Shown here: piece by piece, positions 12,621-23,735 of the stretch
Numbering within the stretch: the stretch's first letter is position 1
Layout of the letters: each line of letters starts with the position of its first letter
Assembly (NCBI GenBank): GCA_025093555.1
Contig: JAIWNF010000019.1
Location: forward strand, 434,001 to 498,000
Origin: Circinella umbellata
Lineage: Eukaryota; Mucoromycota; Mucoromycetes; Mucorales; Lichtheimiaceae
Reading direction: 5' to 3'
DNA: 64,000 bases
Translations under genes and position numbers: made by a program
Notes under the pieces: model-generated
The model's database searches: none
Told to the model about the DNA's origin: nothing
Seen by the model: only the letters and a program-made list of their open reading frames with translations

Positions 12621-13212
12621 GATGGAGTGGAGTAGCTTTTTTTTTGGGGGGGTTTTATATTAATAAAAGAAACTCGCTCACAGAGAAAAAAAAAGTAGAT
12701 TAGGTTTGTTGTTGTTGTCGTATTTTTTTGTTGATTTTTTTTTTTGTTGTAGTTGTTGTTAATAGATTGAGTAATGTAATATGTAAAACGCCAAAAAATT
12801 AAAAGAATAAGTTATTTGTTATATATAGGGAAAAAGTACAATCAGAAAAAAAAAAGAGAAGTTTAAATAACACACTAGAAAAAAAAAAGCCAACCAAAAG
12901 ATATTTTATCTATATATTTCAGTGTGTATTTTTTTTTTTTTTGATAAAGTTTTTCTTTAAAAAAAAAACTGCACTCCTTTCTATCGCCAACAAATAGGCA
13001 AAAAAGATAAAAAAAAAAGAGAGAGAGAGAAAAGAAAAGGGAAAAAAATGTTGTTTCAACTAACAACAATACTAGATTATTAGATACATATTATAATGCC
13101 TCACATTATATATATATTAGGGTCCCGCCACTATACCCATTAGAATAATAGAGGAGGAGGGGGTAAGGGATTAAACTATTGAAACTATTGGGGGGAGGAA
13201 TGAAAGGGGAAT
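12621..13212. other. Intergenic: LARP1 promoter side and STN1 3' flank
   Basis: A/T homopolymers and GTTGTT repeats, with no coding signal recognised. It separates the LARP1 start codon from the STN1 stop codon on the same strand. Confidence 0.5.
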
Positions 13213-14822
13213 TTATTCTAATACTTTATATTCTCTTCCTTTTGTTCTATATAAAATACTATCTTGAATCATTTCTTCTAATAAACAACTCAATTTCTCT
13301 TTGGGTAATTCACTATATATTTTGTGTTCTTTTTTTAATCGAGTTTTAATATAATCTTCCATAATACCACCTAAGTTATGAAAGGGCAAAGCGTGAGAAT
13401 TCTTATTGATTTTCAAAACCGCAGTAAAAAAAAAGAAATAAAGTATTACCAAAAGAAATGGATAAAGTTTCTTGTCTATTCATTATTATGTTATATAATA
13501 ATCCTTTTACTTCATTATCATTGACAAAAGAATATAAGCCATCTTTTTCTCTTTCAATCATAATGCCTTTCTTTTTATAGGTATAAAATGCTCTTGCAAA
13601 CATTTCATTAATTTCTGTATCTGTTGCCTCATCATGGCCATACTAAAAAAGATAATATCATTATTATTAATTACATGCCTTCATAAATAAATAAATAAAT
13701 AATAACTCACTTCTTTCATATAAACTTGAGCTGCTAATTCTACCAAATAATTATCTCCATAAGCTGCACTATATGAAAACTTGTCATTTATTCCATTTGT
13801 TTCTTTAAAAAATGACAACATATGCTCTTGAAAAAGCTCTTCAGTTATATCCACTTTATCATTATCATCTATATCTGTTTTCTAATATTGAATAAACAAT
13901 TAAAAATCCCATCCCAGTTCCTTCTTTCTTATTATAATAATAGTTCGACTTACTTGACTAGAAGTAACAACACCTTGCCAAAAGGATTCTTTTCTTATAT
14001 TATTTAATTCTTCTTGAATAAATTGTATATTATTTTCAATTTCTTTAAATAGTTGAAATGGTTTATTATACACATTTTCATAAAGATAAATAGTTTGTAA
14101 ATCATGTAATATTTCTCGATTTGGATCTCTAACAATATCTATAATATATAATTCATTTTATTAAAAAAGATATATAAAATGGGATAATAATAATAAACAA
14201 GTTACCAATATGTTGAATGGTTATTTGTCGATCATTCATAAAATCACCAAGATATCCACGAATAAGTAAACATGTTCCTAAACGATATAATTTATTATTT
14301 TGACCTGGATGTTTTTTCCATTGACAACAACGTATTGTTCCTGTTGTATCATCAACTAATATAAAAATAAAGACAGGGGGAAAGTTTATATATAAAAAAA
14401 TTCTCATGATACTTTTCAAAAAATCAAATTCAAATCAAAAATATTACTTGTATATATTATCATATTGTAAGTTTGTTCAAGGGCAATTATAATACCACAT
14501 ATTTCAGCTTCTCGAATGACTCGTGATTTATTAAGTAAATAATGTCCTTTTTATATATAAATATATATTGTATAAAAAATTTATTGGTATGATATTTATA
14601 TTGATGGGGTATTTCTCATTGTTTTCTATGTGTATGTGTATCTTATACGAGCGCAGTTTGTATTTAAAAGGAACAACCTGAATTTGTTCATTTACATTTT
14701 TTTTTTTTATTACCTCGTCGATTCTCAAAATTAACAAGAGATAAAACAGTATAAATGAATAATTTTACAGGAATAGTATAAAGTGGATCGAGAGTATAAT
14801 GTTGATTGACTGTAGTCGACAT
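13213..14822 (-). CDS. STN1: CST complex telomere protein Stn1
   Basis: Telomere-capping subunit that binds single-stranded DNA with Ten1 and Ctc1/Cdc13 and recruits DNA polymerase alpha-primase. Seven exons keep frame: 14822-14714, 14546-14448, 14355-14206, 14138-13954, 13881-13711, 13642-13450, 13370-13213, giving 354 aa, a usual length. The N-terminal OB fold (about 1-130) has the family pattern: YTLDPLYTIPVKLFI, then VIREAEICGIIIALEQ, then IDDTTGTIRCCQW and a CLLIRGYLGDF strand. The C-terminal half, from about residue 190, is predicted to form two winged helices, as in Stn1 of fungi and animals. It is divergent from ATP18, with 339 bp between start codons. Identification rests mainly on the OB-fold motifs, so a general RPA2-like protein is the only serious alternative. 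Confidence 0.85.
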
Positions 14823-15161
14823 TATTATTACTTTTTTTTTTCAATAGAACGCGGGTAGTAATCGCAAAAACCCAGTTTGAAATATAAATGCGTAGGGTTT
14901 TCTCAGAAAGTTTGGATTTCCTCTAAAAGTGGCTTGGGATTTGAAGTGTGTGTGTGTGTATGTGTGTGTTCAGTGACGTAAAAATAATAATCTACTTTTC
15001 CGAGCCCGGGAATTTCGGGGTGTAGGTGAGAGAGGGGGACAATGCCTACCCGCAAAAAAATTCGTCGCACCCCCCCCTGGTTAAAATTTAGCGGGTAAGA
15101 AAAAAAGTGTCTTTTTTTTTTTCGTTTCACCCCCTTCTATACAACTTTCTATAAACCAAAC
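14823..15161. promoter_or_regulatory. Divergent intergenic region between STN1 and ATP18
   Basis: The only space between the two start codons, so both promoters should lie here. It contains a (GT)n run near 14946-14970 and a locally GC-rich segment at about 14998-15080 (CCGAGCCCGGGAATTTCGGGG), unlike the surrounding DNA. No defined transcription-factor site is claimed. Confidence 0.5.
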
Positions 15162-15560
15162 ATGTTCGGTCTTCGCAAGTTTAATGCTCCTGTCCTCCGT
15201 CCTGCCGCTCCCTTCATTGCTGGTGGTCTTACCGTCTTTTACCTTGTTGCCAAGATTCAAGGCGCCATGATTGATTGTACATATTTTATTTATTTATTTA
15301 TATTTTTTAATGTTTTAATATAAAAAGTCATCTTTAAATTATTTTATTTTTAATTAACTTGCTCGATAATTATTATTATTTTATAGCTGAAGAATACAGA
15401 AACGATCCCAGAAACCCTGCTTGTATGTATTAGAATAATAGATGGGTCAATGACAAAGAAAAAAATAAAAAAGAGTGAAAAAATAGTATTGGGAGAAACT
15501 AATTATTTTTATTTATTTATTTTATTAAATATAGTGGCTGCTGGCAAGAAGGCTCATTAA
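15162..15560 (+). CDS. ATP18: Mitochondrial ATP synthase subunit J (subunit i)
   Basis: Small membrane subunit of the mitochondrial F1Fo-ATP synthase, located in the inner membrane near the dimer interface. Three exons: 15162-15276, 15387-15422 and 15535-15560, giving 58 aa, the normal size. The sequence begins MFGLRKFNAPVLRPAAPF, followed by a single membrane helix (AGGLTVFYLVAKIQGAM) and the conserved tail SEEYRNDPRNP, all features of the Atp18 family. The 36-nt middle exon is unusually small. It is too short for a simple ORF scan because the coding sequence is split. It ends ...AGKKAH. Confidence 0.92.
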
Positions 15561-16004
15561 ATTATATAATTCTATATAAATATATAATAAATGAAAAATA
15601 AAAAGAGTTTTGTCTCTTTTATTCAACAACCAAACAAAAAAATACGAACCCATTAACCGAAATGATTCGCATTTGTCTCTATAATGTATACACACACACA
15701 CTCACATACAAACAAACGTAGAAAAAATAAATAAATCAAACTCTACCTTTTTTTTATCCTCTTCATTTTTAGATGGATAATAAGAAAAGAAAAAAGAAAA
15801 CTATTGGGTCATAGTGTATGAAGGCGAATTATATATATAACTTATTGGATATCATGGGTTTTTATTTTAACATAACTATAGGATGGTTTGGGGGTTGTTG
15901 TGTATAATATAGTTTGTTTAAGAGTCCGAGTATATTTCTTCTCTTTCTCTCTCTCTCTCATTTCTCTTTTTTTTTCGTGTCATTGATTCATTGAAAGCAG
16001 CATA
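15561..16004. other. Intergenic between ATP18 and the NAXE gene
   Basis: Same-strand spacer with AT-rich sequence and a CT-repeat (TCTCTTTCTCTCTCTCTCTC) just upstream of the next start codon, a common feature of AT-rich fungal promoters. No further gene is seen. Confidence 0.5.
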
Positions 16005-16981
16005 ATGTCATTAAAGGTTTGGAACAAAAAAAAAAAAGAATTACAAAGTTTGGAGAACACACATATTGCGTTTTACTCTTTTAATAATACAATTATACAA
16101 ACCAAACCCAAAAAAAAAACCTACGTTTCTACCCTTTTTGATGTATTTGGGGGGGTTGGGGTTGGATGATTTTAGTTATTATCACAAAAAGTAGCTCAAG
16201 CTATTGACGAAGAATTAATGTCGACAGCAGGAGGTTTTTCAGTGGATCAACTTATGGAACTGGCTGGATTAAGTGTAGCTCAAGCAGTTCAAAAATCATT
16301 TGATAAAACTCAATTTCCAAATATTTTAGTGTGTGTGGGTCCTGGTAATAATGGTGGAGATGGTTTAGTCGCTGCTAGACATTTATTTCATTTTGGTTAT
16401 AAACCCACACTTTATTATCCAAAACAACCTAATAAAGATTTGTATCAGGTAAAAAAATAATAATAATAATGCATGGAGGGGAGGGTATAGATATGTTATA
16501 TAATAATAATAATAATAATAATAATCTAATAAATCTTTTATATATTTAAATGGGGGATATTTAGCGCTTATTAACACAATGTAGAAATCTAAATGTTCCT
16601 ATTCATCATGAATTTCCTGGTGATCAAACAACGGATGTTTTTATTGATTCTATCTTTGGATTCAGTTTTCACGGTGAAGTACGCGATCCATTTAAAGATA
16701 TTATTCAAACATTTGAACACACCAAGAAACCTATAGTGGCAGTAGATATTCCATCTGGATGGGATGTTGAACAAGGACCTACAAAACATGTTCAATATCA
16801 TCCTGATGTTCTTGTTTCTTTAACCGCTCCTAAATTATGTGTTCGTCATTTTAAAGGAAAAAGACATTTTTTGGGAGGTCGATTTGTACCTCCTCATCTT
16901 GCTAAACAATTTGATTTTCAAGTACCTGACTTTCCTGAAGGTGATCAAGTGGTTGAACTCCCTTCTTCATCTTCACTTTGA
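16005..16981 (+). CDS. NAD(P)H-hydrate epimerase (YjeF N-terminal family)
   Basis: Repair enzyme that interconverts the R and S epimers of damaged NADHX/NADPHX so that the ATP/ADP-dependent dehydratase can restore NAD(P)H. Orthologue of animal NAXE and yeast Nnr1. Three exons: 16005-16016 (only four codons, MSLK), 16176-16448 and 16565-16981, giving 233 aa. Family motifs: [21 protein letters not shown], the nucleotide-binding loop [57 protein letters not shown] and LGGRFVPP. The first exon is tiny; it is chosen because it supplies an ATG and a phase-0 join to [14 protein letters not shown]. The ATG at 16218 would cut off the conserved N-terminus. No mitochondrial presequence is apparent. It is convergent with the PABA synthase gene. 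Confidence 0.95.
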
Positions 16982-17531
16982 AAAAAAAAAACACCAAATT
17001 GACGTTACGTTACGTACAAATAAAAATAAAAAAGGCATTTTTATTATCATTGAATTTTTTTGATTTACATACATATTATTACATACAAACTACCGAGAGT
17101 ATACGTATATATAGCCAAGAGGGAATGTGGGTTGAATGAAAACATTTACGTATACCAGAATGGAGTTATCATTTTCACTTTGTCTACGCACGTATGAAAC
17201 CTTCAAAAAGTACGAGAAAGTCTGTATGATAAAGATATAATAATACACCCACATACACACATATACCTCAAAAGGTGAACTATATAATATGTATATATAA
17301 ATATAAATAAATATGTTATTTTATTTTTGTACAGTTGAATGGAGGAGGGGGGGGGTTTTACAGGGTTTTTTTCTTAAAAAATGACAAAATTTACAAAATA
17401 TATGAACGGTTGAATGCTTTTTTTTTAAAATGAAATAACAGAAATTATGCAAAATAAGGGGGAAAAAGTAAGATGGGGGGGAAGAGAGAGAGAGAGTGGG
17501 TAAAAAAAAGAAGGTCTATAATATATATTTC
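16982..17531. other. Convergent intergenic region (3' ends of NAXE and PABA synthase)
   Basis: AT-rich with G-runs (for example near 17347) and GA repeats near 17485. It holds both 3' untranslated regions. No gene is seen. Confidence 0.5.
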
Positions 17532-20500
17532 TTAGTGATCCAAAAGATATTCTCGAATACTATTTTATAGAAAGAAAAAAAAAGTTAAATTCATTTGGGG
17601 GATTTCATTTATTTTATTAAAAACCCAAAACTAACCCTCTTTCCCCCCCCCCGAAAAATAAACTTACCTTGGTGCAACACTTTTAGTCTTCAATAAAGTT
17701 TCTTTCCATTCTTGTTCTGGATCAGATAAGAATGTAATAGCACCACCACCGCCAACAGAAACGTTCACTAATATTATTTAAAATATTAACCATTAGAAAT
17801 GAATGGATCATATATAGATAGATAGGAATACTCACCTCCTTCTTGAGATGGATCATTCGTGACAACAGCTGTACGTATAACAACATTAAAATCAGCACTT
17901 CCATCTAATGAAAAATAACCAAGACAGCCTGAATAAACACCTCGTGGACGATGCTGTTCCAATTGATCTAATAATTGAACCGACCGAAGTTTGGGAGCAC
18001 CTGTCATAGAACCCGGTGGAAAACATGTACGCACCGTTTCAACACTATTGATATTAGGTAAAAGGGTCCCACGAACAGTCGATACAAGATGATGTACTTT
18101 TTGATAGGTTTCCACATGCATTAATTTAGGTACAGACACAGTACTTGGATCACATACTTGAGCTAGATCATTTCGAATTAAATCGACAATCTAAAAAAAA
18201 AAAAAAAAGAAAATCAATCACCATTCCCCCCTTAGAATATTTTAAATAATTACCATAAGATTCTCCGCTCTTTCTTTCACATCTTGCCACAATGTTTGTT
18301 TTTTTACTTCATCTTGTGCTATCCAACAAGAACCATCACATCCCTGATGATGACATGTACATGTTAAAACACGCCCAATAGTTCCCTTGATAGGTTTCAT
18401 TTCTGCTACACCTTGTTTAGATACACTTAAAAACCGTTCCGGACTTGAACTTAATAATGTCATGCCACACATGGGAAATTGTAATAATGCAGAATAAGGG
18501 GCTGGATTATTCTTGCGTAAATAATGGGTATAAAGACGAGTCAAATCGGCTTGTTTATCCAAAGGATGAGCACAATGAAATCGTGTCGTTAAACATAATT
18601 CATAAGATTCCCCTTCACCAATTTCGTGAATACATCGATCAATCGCTTGAACGTACTTTTTATGTTCCATATCGGGTGTGAATAAGGATGTATCTTGTTC
18701 AATTTTTGAATTCGGTAATTTCATAGAAACATTCTTTGGGTGTGTTGTTGTCGTTGTCGTCCTTGTTGCCTTGATAACAAGATCAACAGCTTGATCAAGC
18801 CAATCATGAGCTTGTTGTTCCGTGTGAAATCCAACATCCAATGGATTCGTATTTTCATGAGTATCGTCATTGATCAAACAACACGCTTCCATGGTGTGTG
18901 TAACATGATCCAATTTCCAAAAACGATCGACAAATTGAAATCCAGCATCCGGTTCACGTAAACATTGACAACGGGTATCTTTTGGATGATAAGGACATTG
19001 TTGTTCATTCGGTGTAACATAACCTGATAAACTTTCTCGTTTCATTTCATAACCAAAGTAACCAATAAGTCCACCACAAAAACCTTCTTTTTTTTCTTGT
19101 TCTCCTTTTTTTAATGGATAGTGTGATAACAGGTTGGATAAATACGTAAAATAATCTTGTTGTTCAGTAGATTGTAAATCGACATGCCATTCATCTCCTT
19201 TTCTATTTTTAAAATGAATACGTCGATGAAGTGTTGAATAAATCATTGTCACTGCTGGATCAATAGATAAAATAGACATTTTCGAATAATTGGATTCTTT
19301 CTACACAAAAAAATAAATAAATAATTTTATTTAATATGTGTGTGTGTGTGTGGGTGGGTGGGTGGGTCGACCTTGTTTTACTTACTCGACTACTATCCAG
19401 CCAACTAACAACAGGATCATTATTTTTTAATTGTTCCAAAATATCTTCTACATTGACCCATCCTGGAATTTTTCTTGTTATTAATCGATACGTTCCTTTA
19501 CTCTTTAATGGTTGTTGTTGTGTTTCACGATCATTCAATGTCCTGGAAGTAAAAGTACATGACAAAGCATGTATTGCAGGATCTAATGGAATATTCAACG
19601 GAATATTTAAATCCATTTTCTATTTCAATATAAAAGAAGATGAATTAAGCTTTCTTCTTTCTTCTTTTGATTATATATTAAAAATAAAACTATTTTTTTT
19701 TGTCTGTAATACCTTTTGATACCATTTCATAGTTTCAATAGCAAAATTACGCATGATACGTTGACCATGTTCTGTGGATACAGATTCTGGATGAAATTGA
19801 ACACCCCACAAAGGTAATGAAGTATGTTGAAAACCCATGACTGTCATTGTATTCTCTTTTTCAATACTATGCTTATCCAAATGAATAGAAGGATGTTGTA
19901 AAAAATGATGACGATTATCATCCTCATCATTATTTAAATTTTCCATCTTACATCCATCGGCTAAATATTTAGATGTCTGTAAAGCTTCTACATCATCCTC
20001 ATTTTCATAACAATAAGCAGTTATTTTTAATGATTTTGGAAGTGCTAAAAAAAATTGATGAATAGAAATCAAATTCAGTACCCCCCACAATTTTTACTTA
20101 TTATTGAAAATCCTTCCCCCCTCAAAAACTTACATGATTTATCCACTATTAATGAATGATATCTCACGGCCCAAAATGGACTGGAACAATGATGAAAAAT
20201 AGAATTATTCATGTCGTTTTCTTTTTCATTGATATGAATTAATGACATTCTACCATGCATAATACGTGGTGCATGAATAACATTTCCACCTAATAGATGA
20301 GCTATTCCTTGATGCCCTAAACAAATACCAAATAGAGGTCGATGATATTGATTTTGTAAAGGATCTAATTGTGCTTTCAAAAGCGGAGTACAAATTCCGA
20401 AATCCTTTCAAAAAAAAAAATGTTGTCCCACCCCCCAATTTTAATATCGAAAAAAAAAAAAAAAAAGCGTGGTAAATAAAAAAATGAAAAGGTTAAACTT

Positions 20501-20802
20501 ACTGAACTACGCTCAGGTCGACCTGGACCAGGTGATATAATAATATTATGAAAATGAGGAAGAATATCTTTTTTAAATTGATTCCTAATTAGAGTGTTTT
20601 TGAAAAGAAAAGAAATTGAGTTCCTGAAAGAAAACTAAATAAAAAAATATTTTTTTTTTGTTTACCAAGTAAATTGATCGTTACGAATAACTACAACATT
20701 AGGTTGATTATCACATAATTGTAATAAATTAAAAGTATAAGAGTCATAATTATCAATAATTAGTGTTTTTAAATTAAAGAGATCAAAATGCATTGTAGGC
20801 AT
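17532..20802 (-). CDS. ABZ1: Bifunctional aminodeoxychorismate (PABA) synthase
   Basis: Converts chorismate and glutamine to 4-amino-4-deoxychorismate for folate synthesis. Nine exons keep frame: 20802-20666, 20584-20503, 20404-20134, 20044-19713, 19619-19386, 19300-18254, 18190-17836, 17767-17668, 17559-17532, giving 861 aa. The N-terminal glutamine amidotransferase has [25 protein letters not shown], the nucleophile loop FGICLGHQG (Cys about 101) and FHPES (His about 248, Glu about 250). The C-terminal chorismate-binding part has [36 protein letters not shown] (about 654-659), [17 protein letters not shown] and [10 protein letters not shown]. The lysine of PIKGT marks a PabB-type enzyme; anthranilate synthases have alanine there. 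Two Cys-rich insertions (about 454-465 and 666-677) are noted separately. The enzyme is presumably cytosolic. Confidence 0.95.
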
Positions 20803-21304
20803 GACGGGACTATTCTTTCAAACCCACACTCTATAGTTATGTAGAGGGTTGGGAGGGGAGGGGAAAAAGAGAAAGCGAGAGAGAGAGAGAAAAGCGGGTT
20901 CTATTCTTTCAGTTTAGATGTTCTAATAGAAAAAAATAAAAGATTCATCTTATTGGTATTTGTATTTCTTTATTTAGTGAATCACCGTGTCAGATTTTTT
21001 TTTTTATGGTTTGCTTTTTTGGGTTTCATTCTTTCTTATGCAACAACTGACACACACACACACACACACACATTTTGAAATAATAATAAAAAAAACGTTG
21101 GGTTTTTTTGTAATAGTAAAATAAAAAGCTTAAATTTGGAATAAAAAAAAAAGAAGAATGGAATTTTTTTTAGGGTTTTTGTTTTTTTGTTTTTGAGGTT
21201 TGGTTATTATTCTTTTTTTTTTTTTTACTGAAAAAAAAAAGAGAGAAAAAAAAAAAGGTTGACGTAGAGGGAGGAAAAGAATTTTCCTTTTTTAATATAT
21301 TTTT
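20803..21304. other. Intergenic: PABA synthase promoter and TUP1 3' flank
   Basis: Contains GA repeats near 20873-20890, a (CA)n run near 21049-21072 and long A/T homopolymers. No gene is seen. Confidence 0.5.
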
Positions 21305-23735
21305 TTAAGGTCCAATAGGTTCATAAGACCATATTCTTGCACGATTATCACCAGAACCAGTAGCAAACAAAGGTCTTCTACCAGGACTTGTTGCAACCGA
21401 AATGACTATCATTTTGAAAATTGGAAATTAGGAAATTGGAGGGGAATGAACACACACACACCCATATTAAAGAACTTTGGGAAATACCTGAATTTTTATG
21501 TCCTTGTAACATAAATTGTGTTTGACCTGTATATGGATCCCAAAATTGAACACCACGATCTTTTGATCCAGATACAATCCATTTACCATCAGGCGTCGTA
21601 GCAACCGATAAAACAAAGTCTTTGTGACCCGTAAATACTTGTTTACATGGATTTTTACCCCGTTCATTACTATACATGTTGGTAGCTAATTGCCACATAC
21701 GAAGTGTTTTATCCAAACTACCACTCACAAGTGTTTTACCATCAGGCATAAATGCAACCGAATAAACACTATCTTTGTGACCTTCTAATCGTTCCAATAC
21801 TTGGCCTGTCGTTGCATCCCATACACGTACTACTTTATCCAAACTACCAGCAGCAACTAATCTACCATCAGGTGAAATAGCAACACTTGTTACACCAGGA
21901 TCTTTTTGATCTATTTCTTGAATAGGCAATGTATGAATACAACGACTTTCATTCCAATCCCATATCCTTGCTGTTCTGTCGCCTGAACCTGACACTAAGA
22001 AACTGCCATCACGACTAAATTCCAATGAATAAATGTCTTGATCATGACCTTGAAGTACACGACGAATTCTTTTCTTTTGAATATCCCAAATCTATTCATT
22101 CATTTTATATATAATGAATTAGTTCATAGAATATATTTTTTATTTTATCTTTTTTTTTAAAACTTACTCGGATTTGTTTATCTTCTGCACCTGTTGCTAA
22201 ATGTTTACCATCAGGATTAAAACTGACAGATCGAATATATAAATCACCTTCTCTATTTGCATTTTCATCTTGTAATACACTATAAAAATAGATTAGACTA
22301 TGTTCATACCCTATTTTTTCTTTCTTTTATAATAATAAGGACTTACGCGATACGTTGAGCAGAATAAGTATCATAGATATAAGTAGCTTGATTACAACCA
22401 GCAGCAAGATAACGTCCATCATTACTAAATTTAACACAACACACTACACTGCCATGATCAAATGTATGTACTAAATCAACTTTTAAACGTCTTGGCACCT
22501 TTGGGTTAAATCTATAAAAAAAATAGTGATGTTAGTTTTTTATATATAATATACCCATGCTAAGGAATAATAATAAAACTTACAAAGCAAACCAATCTGG
22601 ACCTTCCACTTTCATATTAGGTGGTACAGCTTCTGGATCCATATCAGCATATCCAGTCATCATATTTGGAGTACCACTACCACCACTTGCGCCTAGAGGT
22701 CCAGCTCCGGACGGTTTGTTAGAAGGATTAGCTCCAGGACCACGTCCAGAAGAGACCATTTGATCTATACATGATTATATATATATATAATATTATAAAT
22801 ATATTTTATAAATAAATAAAGAATAACAAAAAAGAAAAAAAAAGAAGGTGTATATTTTATATGTGTGTAATAATATATTATTGTTATATAAAAAAAATGG
22901 TATGAAAGAAAGAAAAGAAAAAGAATAATTCTTTAATGATAATTACTTTGAGGAGGTGGAGGTGTACTAGCAGGATGTGGAGCACCACCATTAATATAAG
23001 GAGGACCACTTGACATGGGTGGAGGAGGACCACCATGTTGAGAAGGTGGTGGTGGAGGAGGACCACTAGGATAACTTGGATGATGTACGGGTTGATTTGA
23101 TTCCATCATGGTAGGAGGTGGTGGTTGTGCATAACCACTTGGACCTAATATTTATTTATTATTTATTATATACATAATGAAAAAGACGCGTTTTTTTTTT
23201 CTTAAATATATATATAAATATTTACCACCATAACCACTTGCAACAGGAGGACCACTACCATGTTGAGGATGTTGTACCTGTTCCAATTGTTGACGAAGAC
23301 GTGCAATTTCTTCTTCATATCTAAAAAGTAAAATAATTAGAAAAACACACACACACACACACCTTCCCTCTTTTTAAAAAAAGACATACTGCTTTTTAAT
23401 AATTTGTTGCATCCTTTCCATTTCCATAAGATTTTGTTGAAATAAATTCATTTCTTGTATTTGATTATTCACTATTATTATATTTGATTAATTTGTTTGT
23501 TATAAATATAAATATATACCCTCTTTCTCCCCTTTCCTTCACATCCTCTTTCTTTTCCCCTCCACCCTCCTCCCCACTCCCATTCCTTACTTTTATGTTC
23601 AAATTCGTCTCGTTGACTTTTACACATTATAGCTTCCTGCGTAAGCTGATCAAATTCCGCTCTAACTGCATCAAGCAACTCAATGAGACGGTTTTGAGTC
23701 GGTGGGACCATAGGACGATGATTATAAACAGACAT
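21305..23735 (-). CDS. TUP1: General transcriptional corepressor Tup1
   Basis: WD40 corepressor that with Ssn6/Cyc8 represses many regulons through DNA-bound factors, histone deacetylases and histone tails. Nine exons keep frame: 23735-23591, 23471-23390, 23320-23226, 23144-22947, 22764-22584, 22511-22347, 22279-22168, 22091-21488, 21405-21305, giving 560 aa. The Tup1 N-terminal tetramerisation domain (about 1-90) has [17 protein letters not shown] and a coiled coil ending [15 protein letters not shown] Pro/Gly-rich linker (about 105-200) follows. From about 240 there are seven WD repeats with typical [47 protein letters not shown] and [22 protein letters not shown] blades, ending [13 protein letters not shown]. 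Repeat order and the N-terminal domain separate it from Groucho-like or general WD proteins. Nuclear. Confidence 0.96.

Noticed and set aside
17532..20802. Anthranilate synthase (TrpE/TrpG fusion)
   Set aside because: The PIKGT motif with lysine and the amidotransferase-first order fit PABA synthase; anthranilate synthase has alanine in that motif.
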